DNA of 64,000 nucleotides from Owenia fusiformis (lineage: Eukaryota > Annelida > Polychaeta > Sabellida > Oweniidae): contig CAIIXF020000003.1 in assembly GCA_903813345.2 (NCBI GenBank), forward strand, positions 17,684,931-17,748,930. The letters run 5' to 3'. Positions within the stretch are counted from its first letter, which is position 1; each line of letters starts with the position of its first letter. Both the position numbers and the translations under genes were made by a program. Below the pieces are notes generated by a model. That model saw nothing but the letters and a program-made list of their open reading frames with translations, did not search any database and was not told the DNA's origin. Shown piece after piece: positions 58,901-64,000 of this stretch.

Positions 58901-61900
58901 GAGCACCATCAGATTGTCACACTGAAGGACTATAGGTTCAGGTAATTATGTTATGTATAAACCATTCAGATATGAACACTAAATGCACGGCAGGAATTGA
59001 GCACCATCAGATTGTCACACTGAAGGACTATAGGTTCAGATAATTGTTCTCCCATTTTGGGACATCTGAATTAATGGTTATACAGTAAAATCTGTGTTAG
59101 TGGAACACCAGTGATACCTCTAAAAAGTGTTCCACTTGGCTATTAAAAATGGATTATTCCTATTCATAGAATTGAATGAAGATAATGTAATCTTCTGTTG
59201 TGCCAAAATCTCCTCATTTCCAATTTTCATTTATTATGTCAATACCACAAGTGGTGGCATATTATATTGTTAATCTCCAACTTTTTTTGTGGACAGTGGT
59301 CGGAGTCTGTAACAAATGGATGGTGGTGACATTTTGCATGTTAATGACTTGTCCGTAGATAAGCAAATCAATATTTTCCTTCCAGTTACAAGTTCAAAGA
59401 GGCCTGTAAGCAGGATGTATTGACCAATTGCCGTGGTATGAAGAGGAAGGCTGATGTCGTTGTTTGTATGAGTGAGATACTAAGGAATGACACCCTTCTA
59501 GAACAGGACCATCGTATCTCTAAGCCATGTAGAAAACAGATGAAGGTTGAGCTGTTGCAAAGGGTATGTTCTATGTTGAACTTGTACTATATACAGGGTG
59601 ACCAAAAAGTGACGGAGCAAGCAGTGTCACATAAATCTTGTCATCTACATCTATCTTAATCCTAAGTAAGGTCTTAAATTCTTCGACATCACACTAACTT
59701 TTGGTGGTTAGGCTTCTCGAAGTGCATTTAAAATGAGTTATGATCAAGTATATTTACAGTTAAAAACAGGTTGAAATAAAATGTCATCAAGTGTTTTCTA
59801 TACATGCTGAAAAAATTAGCTGACCCAGATTGAAACTTACGGACTTCAAGCCCCTCTTGTGGCATTTAATTCATATACTGGATATGTTATATTTTTATAG
59901 GGGGAAGATATCCATCTTGACCCATTCCTGGAGGAGGCTTGTGGCATGGATGTTAATAGATTCTGTAAAAAAATAGAGCATGGCAAGGCTCGTGTAGTAG
60001 AATGCCTGAAGAAGCATCAGGATCAACTCACAGCTTCCTGTAAGAAAAAGCTGTTCAAAAGAGAGGTAAGGAGTTAGTACTACAGTTTAATGTCATTCTG
60101 TAGAGAATGATCATTTCTGATCAAACATTGTGTTCTATTTCAGCAACTAGAAATGAAAGATAACAGTGTGGACTACAGTTTCATGTCATTCTGTAAGAGA
60201 ATGATCTGTCATTTTTATTATGTCACCACCAAAAGTGGTGACATATTGTTATGATCTCCGTTTTTTTTGCGACGGCGGTTGGTGGTTGGCGTCCGGCGGT
60301 TGGCGTCCGGCGGTTGGCGTCCGGCGGTTGGCGTCCGGCGTCTGTAACAATTTCTTACAACTTCCTATAACTTAACAAATACTGTTTAGACTGACTTCAA
60401 TTTTTTTCTAAATCATCTACATGTTCTCAGAAGTTCAAATCTGACTTTAGATTTGACATTTGACCTTCAATGACCTTCTCAAGGTCAAAAAGGTCTTTTT
60501 TCAACTTGCTTCACATTGACTAAATTTTTTTTCAAAATCATCTACATGTTCTCAGAAATTCAAATCTGACTTTAGATTTGACATTTGACCTTCAAATCTG
60601 ACTTAAGATTTGACATTTGACCTTCAATGACCTTCTCAAGGTCAAAAAAGGTCTGTTTTCAACTTGCTTCAAATTGACTAAATTTTTTTTTCAAAATCAT
60701 CTACGTGTTCTCAGAAATTCAAATCTGACTTAAGATTTGACTTAAGATTTGACATTTGACCTTCTCAAGGTCAAAAAAGGTCAAAAAGGTCTGTTTTCAA
60801 CTTGCTTCAAATTGACTAAAAAAAATTTTCAAAATCATCTACGTGTTCTCAGAAATTCAAATCTGACTTTAGATTTGACATTTGACCTTCTCAAGGTCAA
60901 AAAAGGTCTGTTTTCAACTTGCTTCAAATTGACTAATTTTTTTTTCAAAATCATCTACATGTTCTCAGAAATTCAAATCTGACTTTAGATTTGACATTTG
61001 ACCTTCAATGACCTTCTCAATGTCAAAAAAGGTCAAAAAGGTATTTTTTCATCTTGCTTCAAATTGACTAAATTTTTTTTCAAAATCATCTACATTCTAC
61101 ATGTTCTCAGAAATTCAAATATGACTTTAGATTTGACATTTGACCTTCTCAAGGTCAAAAAAGGTCAAAAAGGTCTTTTTTCAACTTGCTTCAAATTGGC
61201 TAATTTTTTTTTCAAAATCATCTACATGTTCTCAGAAATTCAAATCTGACTTTAGATTTGACATTTGACCTTTAATGACCTTCTCAAGGTCAAAAAAGGT
61301 CAAAAAGGTCTGTTTTCAACTTGCTTCAAATTGACCAAATTTTTTTTTCAAAATCATCTACATCTTTTTCAGAAGTTCAAATTTGACTTTACAAGTTCTC
61401 AGAAATTCAAATCTGACTTATATTAAGTTTGAACTCATAATATTGTGAGCAACTAGGTGGTGACATTTTGTCATGTTAATGCCTTGTTGTTCTAGCATTG
61501 TGCTCTATTTCAGCAACTAGACATGAAAAATAAATGTGTGCACTATGTTAAATGTTATTCTGTAATGCCTGGGTCACATTTGCTGTGATACATCGGTTGG
61601 TGCCCGGCCGATTAAGTATTTGTTCAAAATTGAATACATTTCTGAACAAAATACTCAATCGGCTGGGCGCCGTAGTGAAAATCGGAGCGAATGTGACCAA
61701 GGCATAAGTGAATGATCATTTCTGATCAAACATTGTGTTCTATTTCAGCAACTAGAGATGAAAAATAAATGTGTGCGCTACGTTAAATGTTATTCTGTAA
61801 TGCCTGGGTCACATTTGCTGCGATTCATCGGTCAGTGCCCGGCCGATTGAGTATTTTGATCAAAATTGAATACATTTCTGAACAAAATACTCAATCGGCT

Positions 61901-62736
61901 GGGGGCCGTTGTGAAAATCGGAGCGAATGTGACCAAGGCATAAGTGAATGATCATTTCTGATCAAACATTGTGTTCTATTTCAGCAACTGGAAATGAAAG
62001 ATAACAGTGTGGACTACAGTTTAATGTCATTTTGCAAGAGAATGATCAATCATTTCTGCAAAGAGGAAACTGGACCAAGTCTTCTATCTTGTCTCAAGAA
62101 GTACAAAGATGAAGAAGAGTTTGATGCCAAATGTAGAAAAGTCATAATCACAAGGCAGGAAATTCAAAACTTAGGTATGATGGCATGTAGTTTCACGCTT
62201 TTGCTTGATTTTAAATACAGTAAAACCAGTCTTAGTGAACACCTCTCTCTAGTGAACACCTCTCTCTAGTGGACACCCTCCCTCCGCACATACTTTACTG
62301 ACCTCTGTATAAATTACCCTCTCAGTAGTAAGCACCTACCAACATTAAATGTTTTTTCTTGCCAAAAATATTTTCAATATATACAGATTTTACTGTAGTA
62401 ACATTTAACTTGAAATATTTTTCATGATTAAAGTAACTTGAGAGAATTGAATGTTTTGAAAACCTTTATGTTTATATTTAATCAGAAGACACTTATGTTT
62501 CTAGCAATATCAACATGTCTTCTAGGTAAAAAATGAAAACTAAATAATGAAATTTAACGAACTTCACTCAGCTATTTTCTAACAATGTTTCAGACTACCG
62601 CTTGAATCCCCAGTTGAAGACTGCTTGTAAGAGAGATATCCCCAAGTTCTGCAAAGATGTTACAGATAATGAACCAAATGACAAAGATCTTGAAGGAAAA
62701 GTCATAAACTGTTTAAAGATAAAATTCAGAGGCAAT
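37452..62736 (+). CDS. GLG1: GLG1 / Golgi apparatus protein 1 (cysteine-rich FGF receptor), 5' part, about twenty exons
   Basis: GLG1 (also CFR, MG-160, ESL-1) is a type I membrane protein of the Golgi with about sixteen cysteine-rich repeats; it binds FGFs and E-selectin in vertebrates. The coding exons are 37452-37985, 45798-45830, 47008-47094, 47505-47729, 48174-48419, 48668-48860, 49588-49683, 49985-50121, 51148-51269, 51857-51958, 52245-52413 or 53063-53225, optional 54286-54348, 57296-57433, 57744-57893, 58309-58451, 59386-59563, 59901-60065, 61985-62174 and 62594-62736. All join in phase. Blocks such as FGDYRLICNFMDKC, ADDFHLDRALYYACRD, TRQKLVAEDYKVS, GRTLHCLMDLAR, DYRFSYKFKEAC and YRLNPQLKTAC are diagnostic. 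The remaining repeats, the transmembrane helix and the stop lie beyond 64000. Confidence 0.96.
38165..38869. mobile_element. Foldback element in GLG1 intron 1
   Basis: Arms of about 62 bp, with TCATGGCCTGACTTTGTCGC and GCTAACATGCTAAATATAAG on the left and their near-complements on the right, enclose 580 bp of non-coding DNA. Confidence 0.75.
39202..39459 (+). repeat. 131-bp tandem duplication
   Basis: Two nearly identical copies start TTACAACTCTAATTGAAAGC. GAAAGCCCATGG also occurs singly near 15208 and 43224, so a repeat family core is included. Confidence 0.8.
39553..41390 (+). mobile_element. CCCATCGAACGAAG-family element with about nine internal 140-bp repeats
   Basis: It begins TTATCCCATCGAACGAAGTT plus CGGAGGGATATAGGG, then TCCG repeats. 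The units contain GGCCATTTTGAAAAATGGCC and GAGCGATTTTGTTCATATTT. It ends near GTTCGATGGGATTCGCTACG and CTTTGGCGTTGCC. It is non-coding. Confidence 0.75.
41656..43140. mobile_element. 1.5-kb element with inverted repeats of about 480 bp and 5-bp target duplication
   Basis: The ends are CACGCCTAACCATCGCGTAA and TTACGCGATGGTAAGGCGTG, and AGAGA flanks both (41651-41655 and 43141-43145). The arms also contain GCGTCACCGTACAG motifs. No transposase frame is present. Confidence 0.85.
43923..44455. mobile_element. Imperfect foldback element
   Basis: TCATATCTTTGTCATTTTGA and CCACCAGACTGATAGTCACA on the left are matched by complements near 44408-44435 and 44325-44350 on the right. The arms are about 170 bp with gaps. 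Confidence 0.65.
44456..45797. other. End of GLG1 intron 1
   Basis: AT-rich intron sequence. I see no exon, element end or structured feature here. Confidence 0.5.
45798..45830 (+). CDS. GLG1: GLG1 exon 2 (11 codons)
   Basis: A micro-exon after the 7.8-kb intron 1, with acceptor TTTTCCAG and donor CAT|GTAAGT, phase 0 to 0. Its GISETCQH aligns with EISSDCNH of vertebrate GLG1, which supports it despite the small size. Confidence 0.8.
47008..47094 (+). CDS. GLG1: GLG1 exon 3, with GC donor
   Basis: The exon encodes 29 residues (FVWGYKKNLTNDERFDTAAH then EVCKDALLE), matching vertebrate LLWNYKLNLTTDPKFE..AREVCK. The only donor that keeps frame is GAG|GCAAGT, a GC-AG intron. The acceptor is GATATAG. 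Confidence 0.88.
47505..47729 (+). CDS. GLG1: GLG1 exon 4
   Basis: The exon encodes 75 residues, phase 0 to 0. GKGWIISCLIEHKENLT and KMASIIFGDYRLICNFMDKC are among the best-conserved GLG1 blocks. The donor is GAT|GTAAGT. Confidence 0.95.
48174..48419 (+). CDS. GLG1: GLG1 exon 5
   Basis: The exon encodes 82 residues, phase 0 to 0. It contains HSQGETIKCL, CKHEILRIAELQADDFHLDR and KVFKCLFRHKFDKDMNTE, collinear with the third and fourth vertebrate repeats. The donor is GAG|GTGAGT. Confidence 0.96.
48668..48860 (+). CDS. GLG1: GLG1 exon 6
   Basis: The exon is 193 bp, phase 0 to 1. TRQKLVAEDYKVSHGLVAAC matches vertebrate TRQKLIAQDYKVSYSL. An ACAGTAAAA foldback element begins 20 bp after its donor. 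Confidence 0.95.
48881..49062. mobile_element. ACAGTAAAACCTGT foldback element next to a splice donor
   Basis: It starts ACAGTAAAACCTGTTGTAAG and ends TTTACAGGTTTCACTGTA, with GTGTTCCACTT motifs inside. It lies 20 bp downstream of GLG1 exon 6. Confidence 0.75.
49588..49683 (+). CDS. GLG1: GLG1 exon 7
   Basis: The exon is 96 bp, phase 1 to 1. CLAEMRDWRRALMEDYRISP matches vertebrate CQGEMLDYRRMLMEDFSLSP. The acceptor is TTTTCTAG and the donor AAAG|GTAATG. Confidence 0.93.
49985..50121 (+). CDS. GLG1: GLG1 exon 8
   Basis: The exon is 137 bp, phase 1 to 0. GIHKEGRTLHCLMDLAR matches vertebrate GLHRKGRTLHCLM. The acceptor is ATTTATAG and the donor GCA|GTAAGT. Confidence 0.94.
50474..50596 (+). 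mobile_element. GTCACCACC-family element
   Basis: ATGTCACCACCAGCAAGTGA at the start and GGCAGGTGGTAACATTATGC, then ATGTTAATGCCTTCC, at the end match the family termini. Confidence 0.65.
50739..51094. mobile_element. Interspersed repeat split by a nested foldback element
   Basis: The outer parts match 20171-20344. Between GTTGAAGAGT and AAGTCCCTAA sits a 178-bp insert (50837-51014) with inverted ends CAGGGCTCTCGCCAGG and CCTGGTGAGAGCCCTG. Confidence 0.75.
51148..51269 (+). CDS. GLG1: GLG1 exon 9
   Basis: The exon is 122 bp, phase 0 to 2. EEADAGEDFRVDPALQEVC and the following Cys-rich half aligns with vertebrate QETDPGADYRIDRALNEAC. The donor is GCAAA|GTAAGC. Confidence 0.93.
51700..51848 (+). 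mobile_element. GTCACCACC-family element, diverged
   Basis: ATGTCACCCCAACAAGTTGT at the start and GCAGGTTGTGACATTCTGCA, then TGTTAATGCTTTG, at the end. Confidence 0.55.
51857..51958 (+). CDS. GLG1: GLG1 exon 10
   Basis: The exon is 102 bp, phase 2 to 2. VLNCLMELLGSDKMLEDCEE and LLEIQFFVARDF match vertebrate ILSCLMEHLYTEKMVEDCEH and LLELQYFISRDW. It ends in phase 2, which both exons 11a and 11b require. Confidence 0.95.
52245..52413 (+). CDS. GLG1: GLG1 exon 11a, one of two alternative exons
   Basis: The exon is 169 bp, phase 2 to 0, starting ACTAGATTC. LDSRLYKHCHKNAEELCHAP and PCLYQRMKYHG align with vertebrate LDPVLYRKCQGDASRLCH and CLYRHAY. It is homologous to 53063-53225. Using both in one transcript would shift the frame. 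Confidence 0.92.
53063..53225 (+). CDS. GLG1: GLG1 exon 11b, alternative to 11a
   Basis: The exon is 163 bp, phase 2 to 0, starting ACTAGATCC. LDPRLFRKCRRVAQEVCQVD and ACLHNHAKRKQ align with exon 11a and with the single vertebrate exon, with the three cysteines conserved. The acceptor is TTACTAG and the donor CAG|GTCTGA. The open frame, kept cysteines and intact splice sites argue against a dead copy. Confidence 0.88.
54286..54348 (+). CDS. GLG1: Possible GLG1 cassette exon (21 codons)
   Basis: An open segment between TTAACAG and ACG|GTAAGG, phase 0 to 0, so it can be skipped without frame change. It encodes GNVVEMVDIRGHQEVMPKDD plus one residue, with no cysteine. Vertebrate GLG1 has nothing to match it here. 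It may be a lineage-specific cassette or a chance pair of splice sites. Confidence 0.4.
54432..54600 (+). mobile_element. CCCATCGAACGAAG-family fragment
   Basis: TTATTATCCCACTAAATGAA and GGGGGGATATAGAAAGGGC, then CATAACTCAAATACCG, match the left end of the element at 39553. Confidence 0.55.
54808..55285. repeat. Seven tandem copies of a 69-bp repeat
   Basis: The unit contains TTTATGAATCATACAGGATT and GAAATTCAAATAGACTTT. Because 69 is a multiple of three, both strands show long repetitive frames. A single related copy is at 58250-58300. Confidence 0.85.
56231..56332. mobile_element. ACAGTAAAACCTGT foldback element, short
   Basis: It starts ACAGTAAAACCTGTGAGTGT and ends TTGACAGGTTTTACTGTA. 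Confidence 0.7.
56575..56737. mobile_element. ACAGTAAAACCTG foldback element
   Basis: It starts ACAGTAAAACCTGCATATCC and ends AAGACAGATTTTACTGTA. Its interior repeats GAACACCT. Confidence 0.7.
57296..57433 (+). CDS. GLG1: GLG1 exon 12
   Basis: The exon encodes 46 residues, phase 0 to 0. CAFEVKRVMHQRAANVDLEP matches vertebrate CRAEVQRILHQRAMDVKLDP. The acceptor is CTATTTCAG and the donor GAG|GTATGT. Confidence 0.95.
57459..57590 (+). mobile_element. GTCACCACC-family element
   Basis: TTGTCACCATCAAAAATTGT at the start and CAGATGGTGACATTTTGCAT, then GTAATGCCTTG, at the end. Confidence 0.65.
57744..57893 (+). CDS. GLG1: GLG1 exon 13
   Basis: The exon encodes 50 residues, phase 0 to 0. VRCLQDHMDELAERC and LMKACTPMIKKFCE match LECLQDHLDDLVVEC and LMRACEPIIQNFC of vertebrates. 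Confidence 0.95.
58309..58451 (+). CDS. GLG1: GLG1 exon 14, whose 3' end is duplicated downstream
   Basis: The exon is 143 bp, phase 0 to 2. GEVMECLIKYKHHSDMNTKC and QIVTLKDYRF match vertebrate GDLMECLIQNKHQKDMNEKC and QLVQMKDFRF. The donor AG|GTAATT is the first of six identical donors at 98-bp spacing. Only this one keeps frame, since read-through meets TAA at once (AGG TAA). Confidence 0.93.
58452..59042 (+). repeat. Six tandem 98-bp copies of the exon 14 end plus 5' splice site
   Basis: Donors recur at 58452, 58550, 58648, 58746, 58844 and 58942. The next position, 59040, has AT instead of GT. Each unit has GTAATTATGTTATGTATAAA and the final 68 or so bases of exon 14. The copies are almost identical, so the array is young. 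Confidence 0.93.
59082..59145 (+). repeat. ACAGTAAAA-family fragment
   Basis: ACAGTAAAATCTGTGTTAGT and AAAAAGTGTTCCACTTGG match the left half of the family. The right end is missing. Confidence 0.5.
59232..59354 (+). mobile_element. GTCACCACC-family element, diverged
   Basis: ATGTCAATACCACAAGTGGT at the start and GGTGGTGACATTTTGCATGT, then TAATGACTTG, at the end. It lies just upstream of GLG1 exon 15. Confidence 0.6.
59386..59563 (+). CDS. GLG1: GLG1 exon 15
   Basis: The exon is 178 bp, phase 2 to 0. YKFKEACKQDVLTNCRG and KADVVVCMSEILRNDTLLEQ match vertebrate YKFKMACKEDVLKLCPN and VDVVICLSTTVRNDTLQE. The donor is AGG|GTATGT. Confidence 0.95.
59901..60065 (+). CDS. GLG1: GLG1 exon 16
   Basis: The exon encodes 55 residues, phase 0 to 0. 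EDIHLDPFLEEACGMDVNRF and CLKKHQDQLTASCKKKLFK match vertebrate EDIRLEPDLYEACKSDIKNF and CLKENKKQLSTRCHQKVFK. Confidence 0.95.
60074..60213 (+). pseudogene. Truncated copy of GLG1 exon 17 with intact 3' splice site
   Basis: TTCTATTTCAG at 60133-60143 precedes about 22 codons (QLEMKDNSVDYSFMSFCKRM) nearly identical to the true exon 17. A hairpin-ended repeat then interrupts it at about 60214. The bases before it (60080-60130) are a further, degenerate copy of the same exon segment. Confidence 0.8.
60214..61489 (+). mobile_element. Long GTCACCACC-family element with internal tandem repeats
   Basis: It begins TATGTCACCACCAAAAGTGG and ends GGTGGTGACATTTTGTCATG followed by TTAATGCCTTGTT, the same termini as six shorter copies. 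Inside, a 14-bp GGTTGGCGTCCGGC repeat (60276-60340) is followed by about eight 120-130-bp units with TTTGACATTTGACCTTCTCA. It is inserted in a duplicated GLG1 exon. Frames inside it are repeat artefacts. Confidence 0.8.
61566..61704. mobile_element. 139-bp foldback element with TAA duplication
   Basis: Termini TGCCTGGGTCACATTTGCTG and GAGCGAATGTGACCAAGGCA are inverted, with TAA on both sides. A second copy at 61801-61940 belongs to the duplicated block. Confidence 0.78.
61801..61940. mobile_element. Second copy of the TGCCTGGGTCAC foldback element
   Basis: It has the same termini and flanking TAA as 61566-61704. It arose by duplication of the whole 235-bp block, since the exon remnant next to it is also duplicated. 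Confidence 0.78.
61985..62174 (+). CDS. GLG1: GLG1 exon 17
   Basis: The exon is 190 bp, phase 0 to 1. VDYSLMSFCKRMINHFCKEE, CLKKYKDEEEFDAKC and ITRQEIQN match vertebrate LDYTLMRVCKQMIKRFC, CLKQNKNSELMDPKC and ITKRQITQN. The donor is TTAG|GTATGA. Confidence 0.95.
62217..62397. mobile_element. ACAGTAAAACC foldback element
   Basis: It starts ACAGTAAAACCAGTCTTAGT and ends ATACAGATTTTACTGTA, with GTGAACACCTCTCTCTA repeated inside. It begins 42 bp after the exon 17 donor. Confidence 0.7.
62594..62736 (+). CDS. GLG1: GLG1 exon 18, last one in the window
   Basis: The exon is 143 bp, phase 1 to 0. DYRLNPQLKTACKRDIPKFC and LEGKVINCLKIKF match vertebrate DYRLNPMLRKACKADIPKFC and LEGQVISCLKLRY. The donor is AAT|GTAAGT. 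I see no further exon up to 64000. Confidence 0.95.
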
Positions 62737-62827
62737 GTAAGTTGTTTTCTTCCATATATGCTTTTATGAATGATATCTTGGACGAACAAGATTATTGTTG
62801 TAAATGTTGTAAACGTTACATTTGATA

Positions 62828-62909
62828 TACTGGGTGGCCCAAAGATAGGTTTGTAGTTATTCAACAATCACTCTATAAACTGTAATTCTTCTTCATGGCC
62901 ACCCTGTAC
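62828..62909. mobile_element. Short foldback element with TACWGGGTGGCC ends
   Basis: TACTGGGTGGCCC on the left and GGCCACCCTGTA on the right are inverted ends about 80 bp apart. The ends resemble mariner-type MITEs. It is too short to classify. Confidence 0.5.
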
Positions 62910-63620
62910 AATAGTTGTGTTCAGAAAATGAAATGAAATGTCTATTTTCTGAAATTATAACTGACTATAAATTCATAATCAACAGTCCAAAAGATTGAAA
63001 CCAATGTCTCGATCATTTTTTGTGTGTTTTTGGAATTTTTTGGGAAATAAGACCAACAATTGCGAATCAAATTCTGAAGTGAATAAAATGGTGGCTGTTT
63101 GAATTCGAATTTTGGAATCAAGACATGCCCGTATATGGCAAAAAATCGGGATTGCATTCTGGGAGCCAATCCTCCTTGGATTTGACTTAAAAACTTTGAA
63201 ATAATGTTATGTTAAATCTTCAGGATTCACATAAGACTAAATATGAAAACTCCAGAATGCATGAAATCACACAAAGTTATAAAGAGAATACAACTCTTAC
63301 AATACATGTAAATGCATAATGGTAATAATAATTATTCCATAGTTAGCATGATATTCATAGGATAACATGTGGACATAAAAACGGTATTTTTGTAATCAGT
63401 GGTAAAATATGATATTTTTGACAAATTTTCACTTAACCATAGCATACGGTTTTTTAGCCATGACATACGACGTCGTATGCGATGGTTTATGGATTTTTGC
63501 TACTTCAGACTCAAAACGAGGCTAAGTGTCAACATCGCCGGATCGTTTGGAAAATTCGAATTACATGACTTAATTTCCGAAGATTCTGATGATAACTTTA
63601 ACTATGGAATAAAAAGAACA
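62910..63620. other. Intronic DNA after GLG1 exon 18
   Basis: I see no GLG1 exon here. An 81-codon frame (63399-63644) and a 75-codon minus-strand frame show no recognised motif. Confidence 0.45.
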
Positions 63621-63753
63621 TCCTATGATTTACTCGTGATATGATTTTAATCCACTCATGGTTATTGAAATCTGCACTCTCTCGCTACGCTCGCTCGTGC
63701 AGATATCATATCCATTCGTGGATAAAAATCATATCACTCATAAATCATAGGAT
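63621..63753. repeat. Hairpin-forming repeat
   Basis: TCCTATGATTTACTCGTGAT and its near-complement (ATCACTCATAAATCATAGGA) flank a core with TCTCGCTACGCTCGCTCG. It is a foldback of about 43-bp arms. Confidence 0.65.
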
Positions 63754-64000
63754 ATCCTCTATTTATTAAACAGGCAACCAACCAAAGATATCCAACTCAG
63801 TCAACCTAAGACTGTAATGTACTACATTGCATCATTATTCTGTTTGTGTCATTATCAAGTAAAACGTATTGTTAACAGTGTAATTGTACAATGAAGTATC
63901 GCTGCTGCATAGAGTGGCACTTTGACTTCAGGCTTTTGTTGTTATTAGCTGCTACAGTCTCATCAGCGCATTTCCAATCTTCATTGCTTGTTTCGCCCCA

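Larger units (their letters stand above)
61495..61984 (+). repeat. Two further 235-bp duplications carrying an exon 17 splice acceptor
   Basis: Each has TTCTATTTCAG or CTCTATTTCAG, with exon-like starts at 61514 and 61749, CAACTAGA, about 20 degraded codons, a 139-140-bp foldback element, and ATGATCATTTCTGATCAAAC leading to the next acceptor. The true exon follows at 61985. Confidence 0.82.

Noticed and set aside
63399-63644. 81-codon frame with a protein-like acidic stretch
   Set aside because: It runs into a hairpin repeat, has no recognised family and lies in a GLG1 intron. I cannot support it as a gene.

Overview
The window is nuclear DNA of an invertebrate animal. Coding sequence is split into short exons by AT-rich introns carrying many mobile-element remnants. 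It holds parts of three protein-coding genes, each recognised from conserved protein sequence, with exon phases that join without frame breaks. The species cannot be named from sequence alone. The gene set (an interferon regulatory factor, an avidin-family protein and a GLG1 orthologue) and the density of foldback elements fit a marine invertebrate, either an invertebrate deuterostome or a lophotrochozoan. That placement is inference.

Layout. (1) 516-12433, minus strand: an interferon regulatory factor (IRF) gene, seven exons visible, with its 3' end beyond the left edge. A 5.45-kb LTR retroelement with no gag-pol sits in the intron between its second and third coding exons (4098-9551). Its two 407-bp LTRs differ at one position that I saw, and its primer-binding site matches tRNA-Leu. 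(2) 12434-19203: intergenic DNA with two foldback elements whose arms are minisatellites, a small foldback element and a decayed RNase H fragment of a non-LTR retrotransposon. (3) 19204-25077, plus strand: an apparently complete eight-exon gene of 402 codons encoding a signal peptide, two tandem avidin domains, one transmembrane segment and a short cytoplasmic tail. This is the most unusual protein here. (4) 27334-35948: five head-to-tail copies of a 1.5-1.9-kb non-coding repeat. (5) 37452-62736, plus strand: the 5' two thirds or so of a GLG1 (Golgi apparatus protein 1, cysteine-rich FGF receptor) gene, running off the right edge inside an intron.

The GLG1 gene has several features of exon evolution. 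It has a pair of homologous exons whose phases make them mutually exclusive (52245-52413 and 53063-53225) and a possible 21-codon cassette exon. It has a 98-bp tandem array that copies the end of one exon with its 5' splice site six times, and a second set of duplications that copies the 3' splice site and start of a later exon three times. One intron has a GC donor.

Mobile DNA falls into recognisable families: ACAGTAAAACCTGT foldback elements (at least eight), hairpin-ended families beginning GTCACCACC, GACTCCAGAT or CCCATCGAACGAAG, and several long-inverted-repeat elements, one with a clean 5-bp target duplication. The three genes do not form a pathway. They encode a nuclear transcription factor, a predicted membrane-anchored biotin-binding-like protein and a Golgi membrane protein. 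All boundaries were read by eye and no database search was run.
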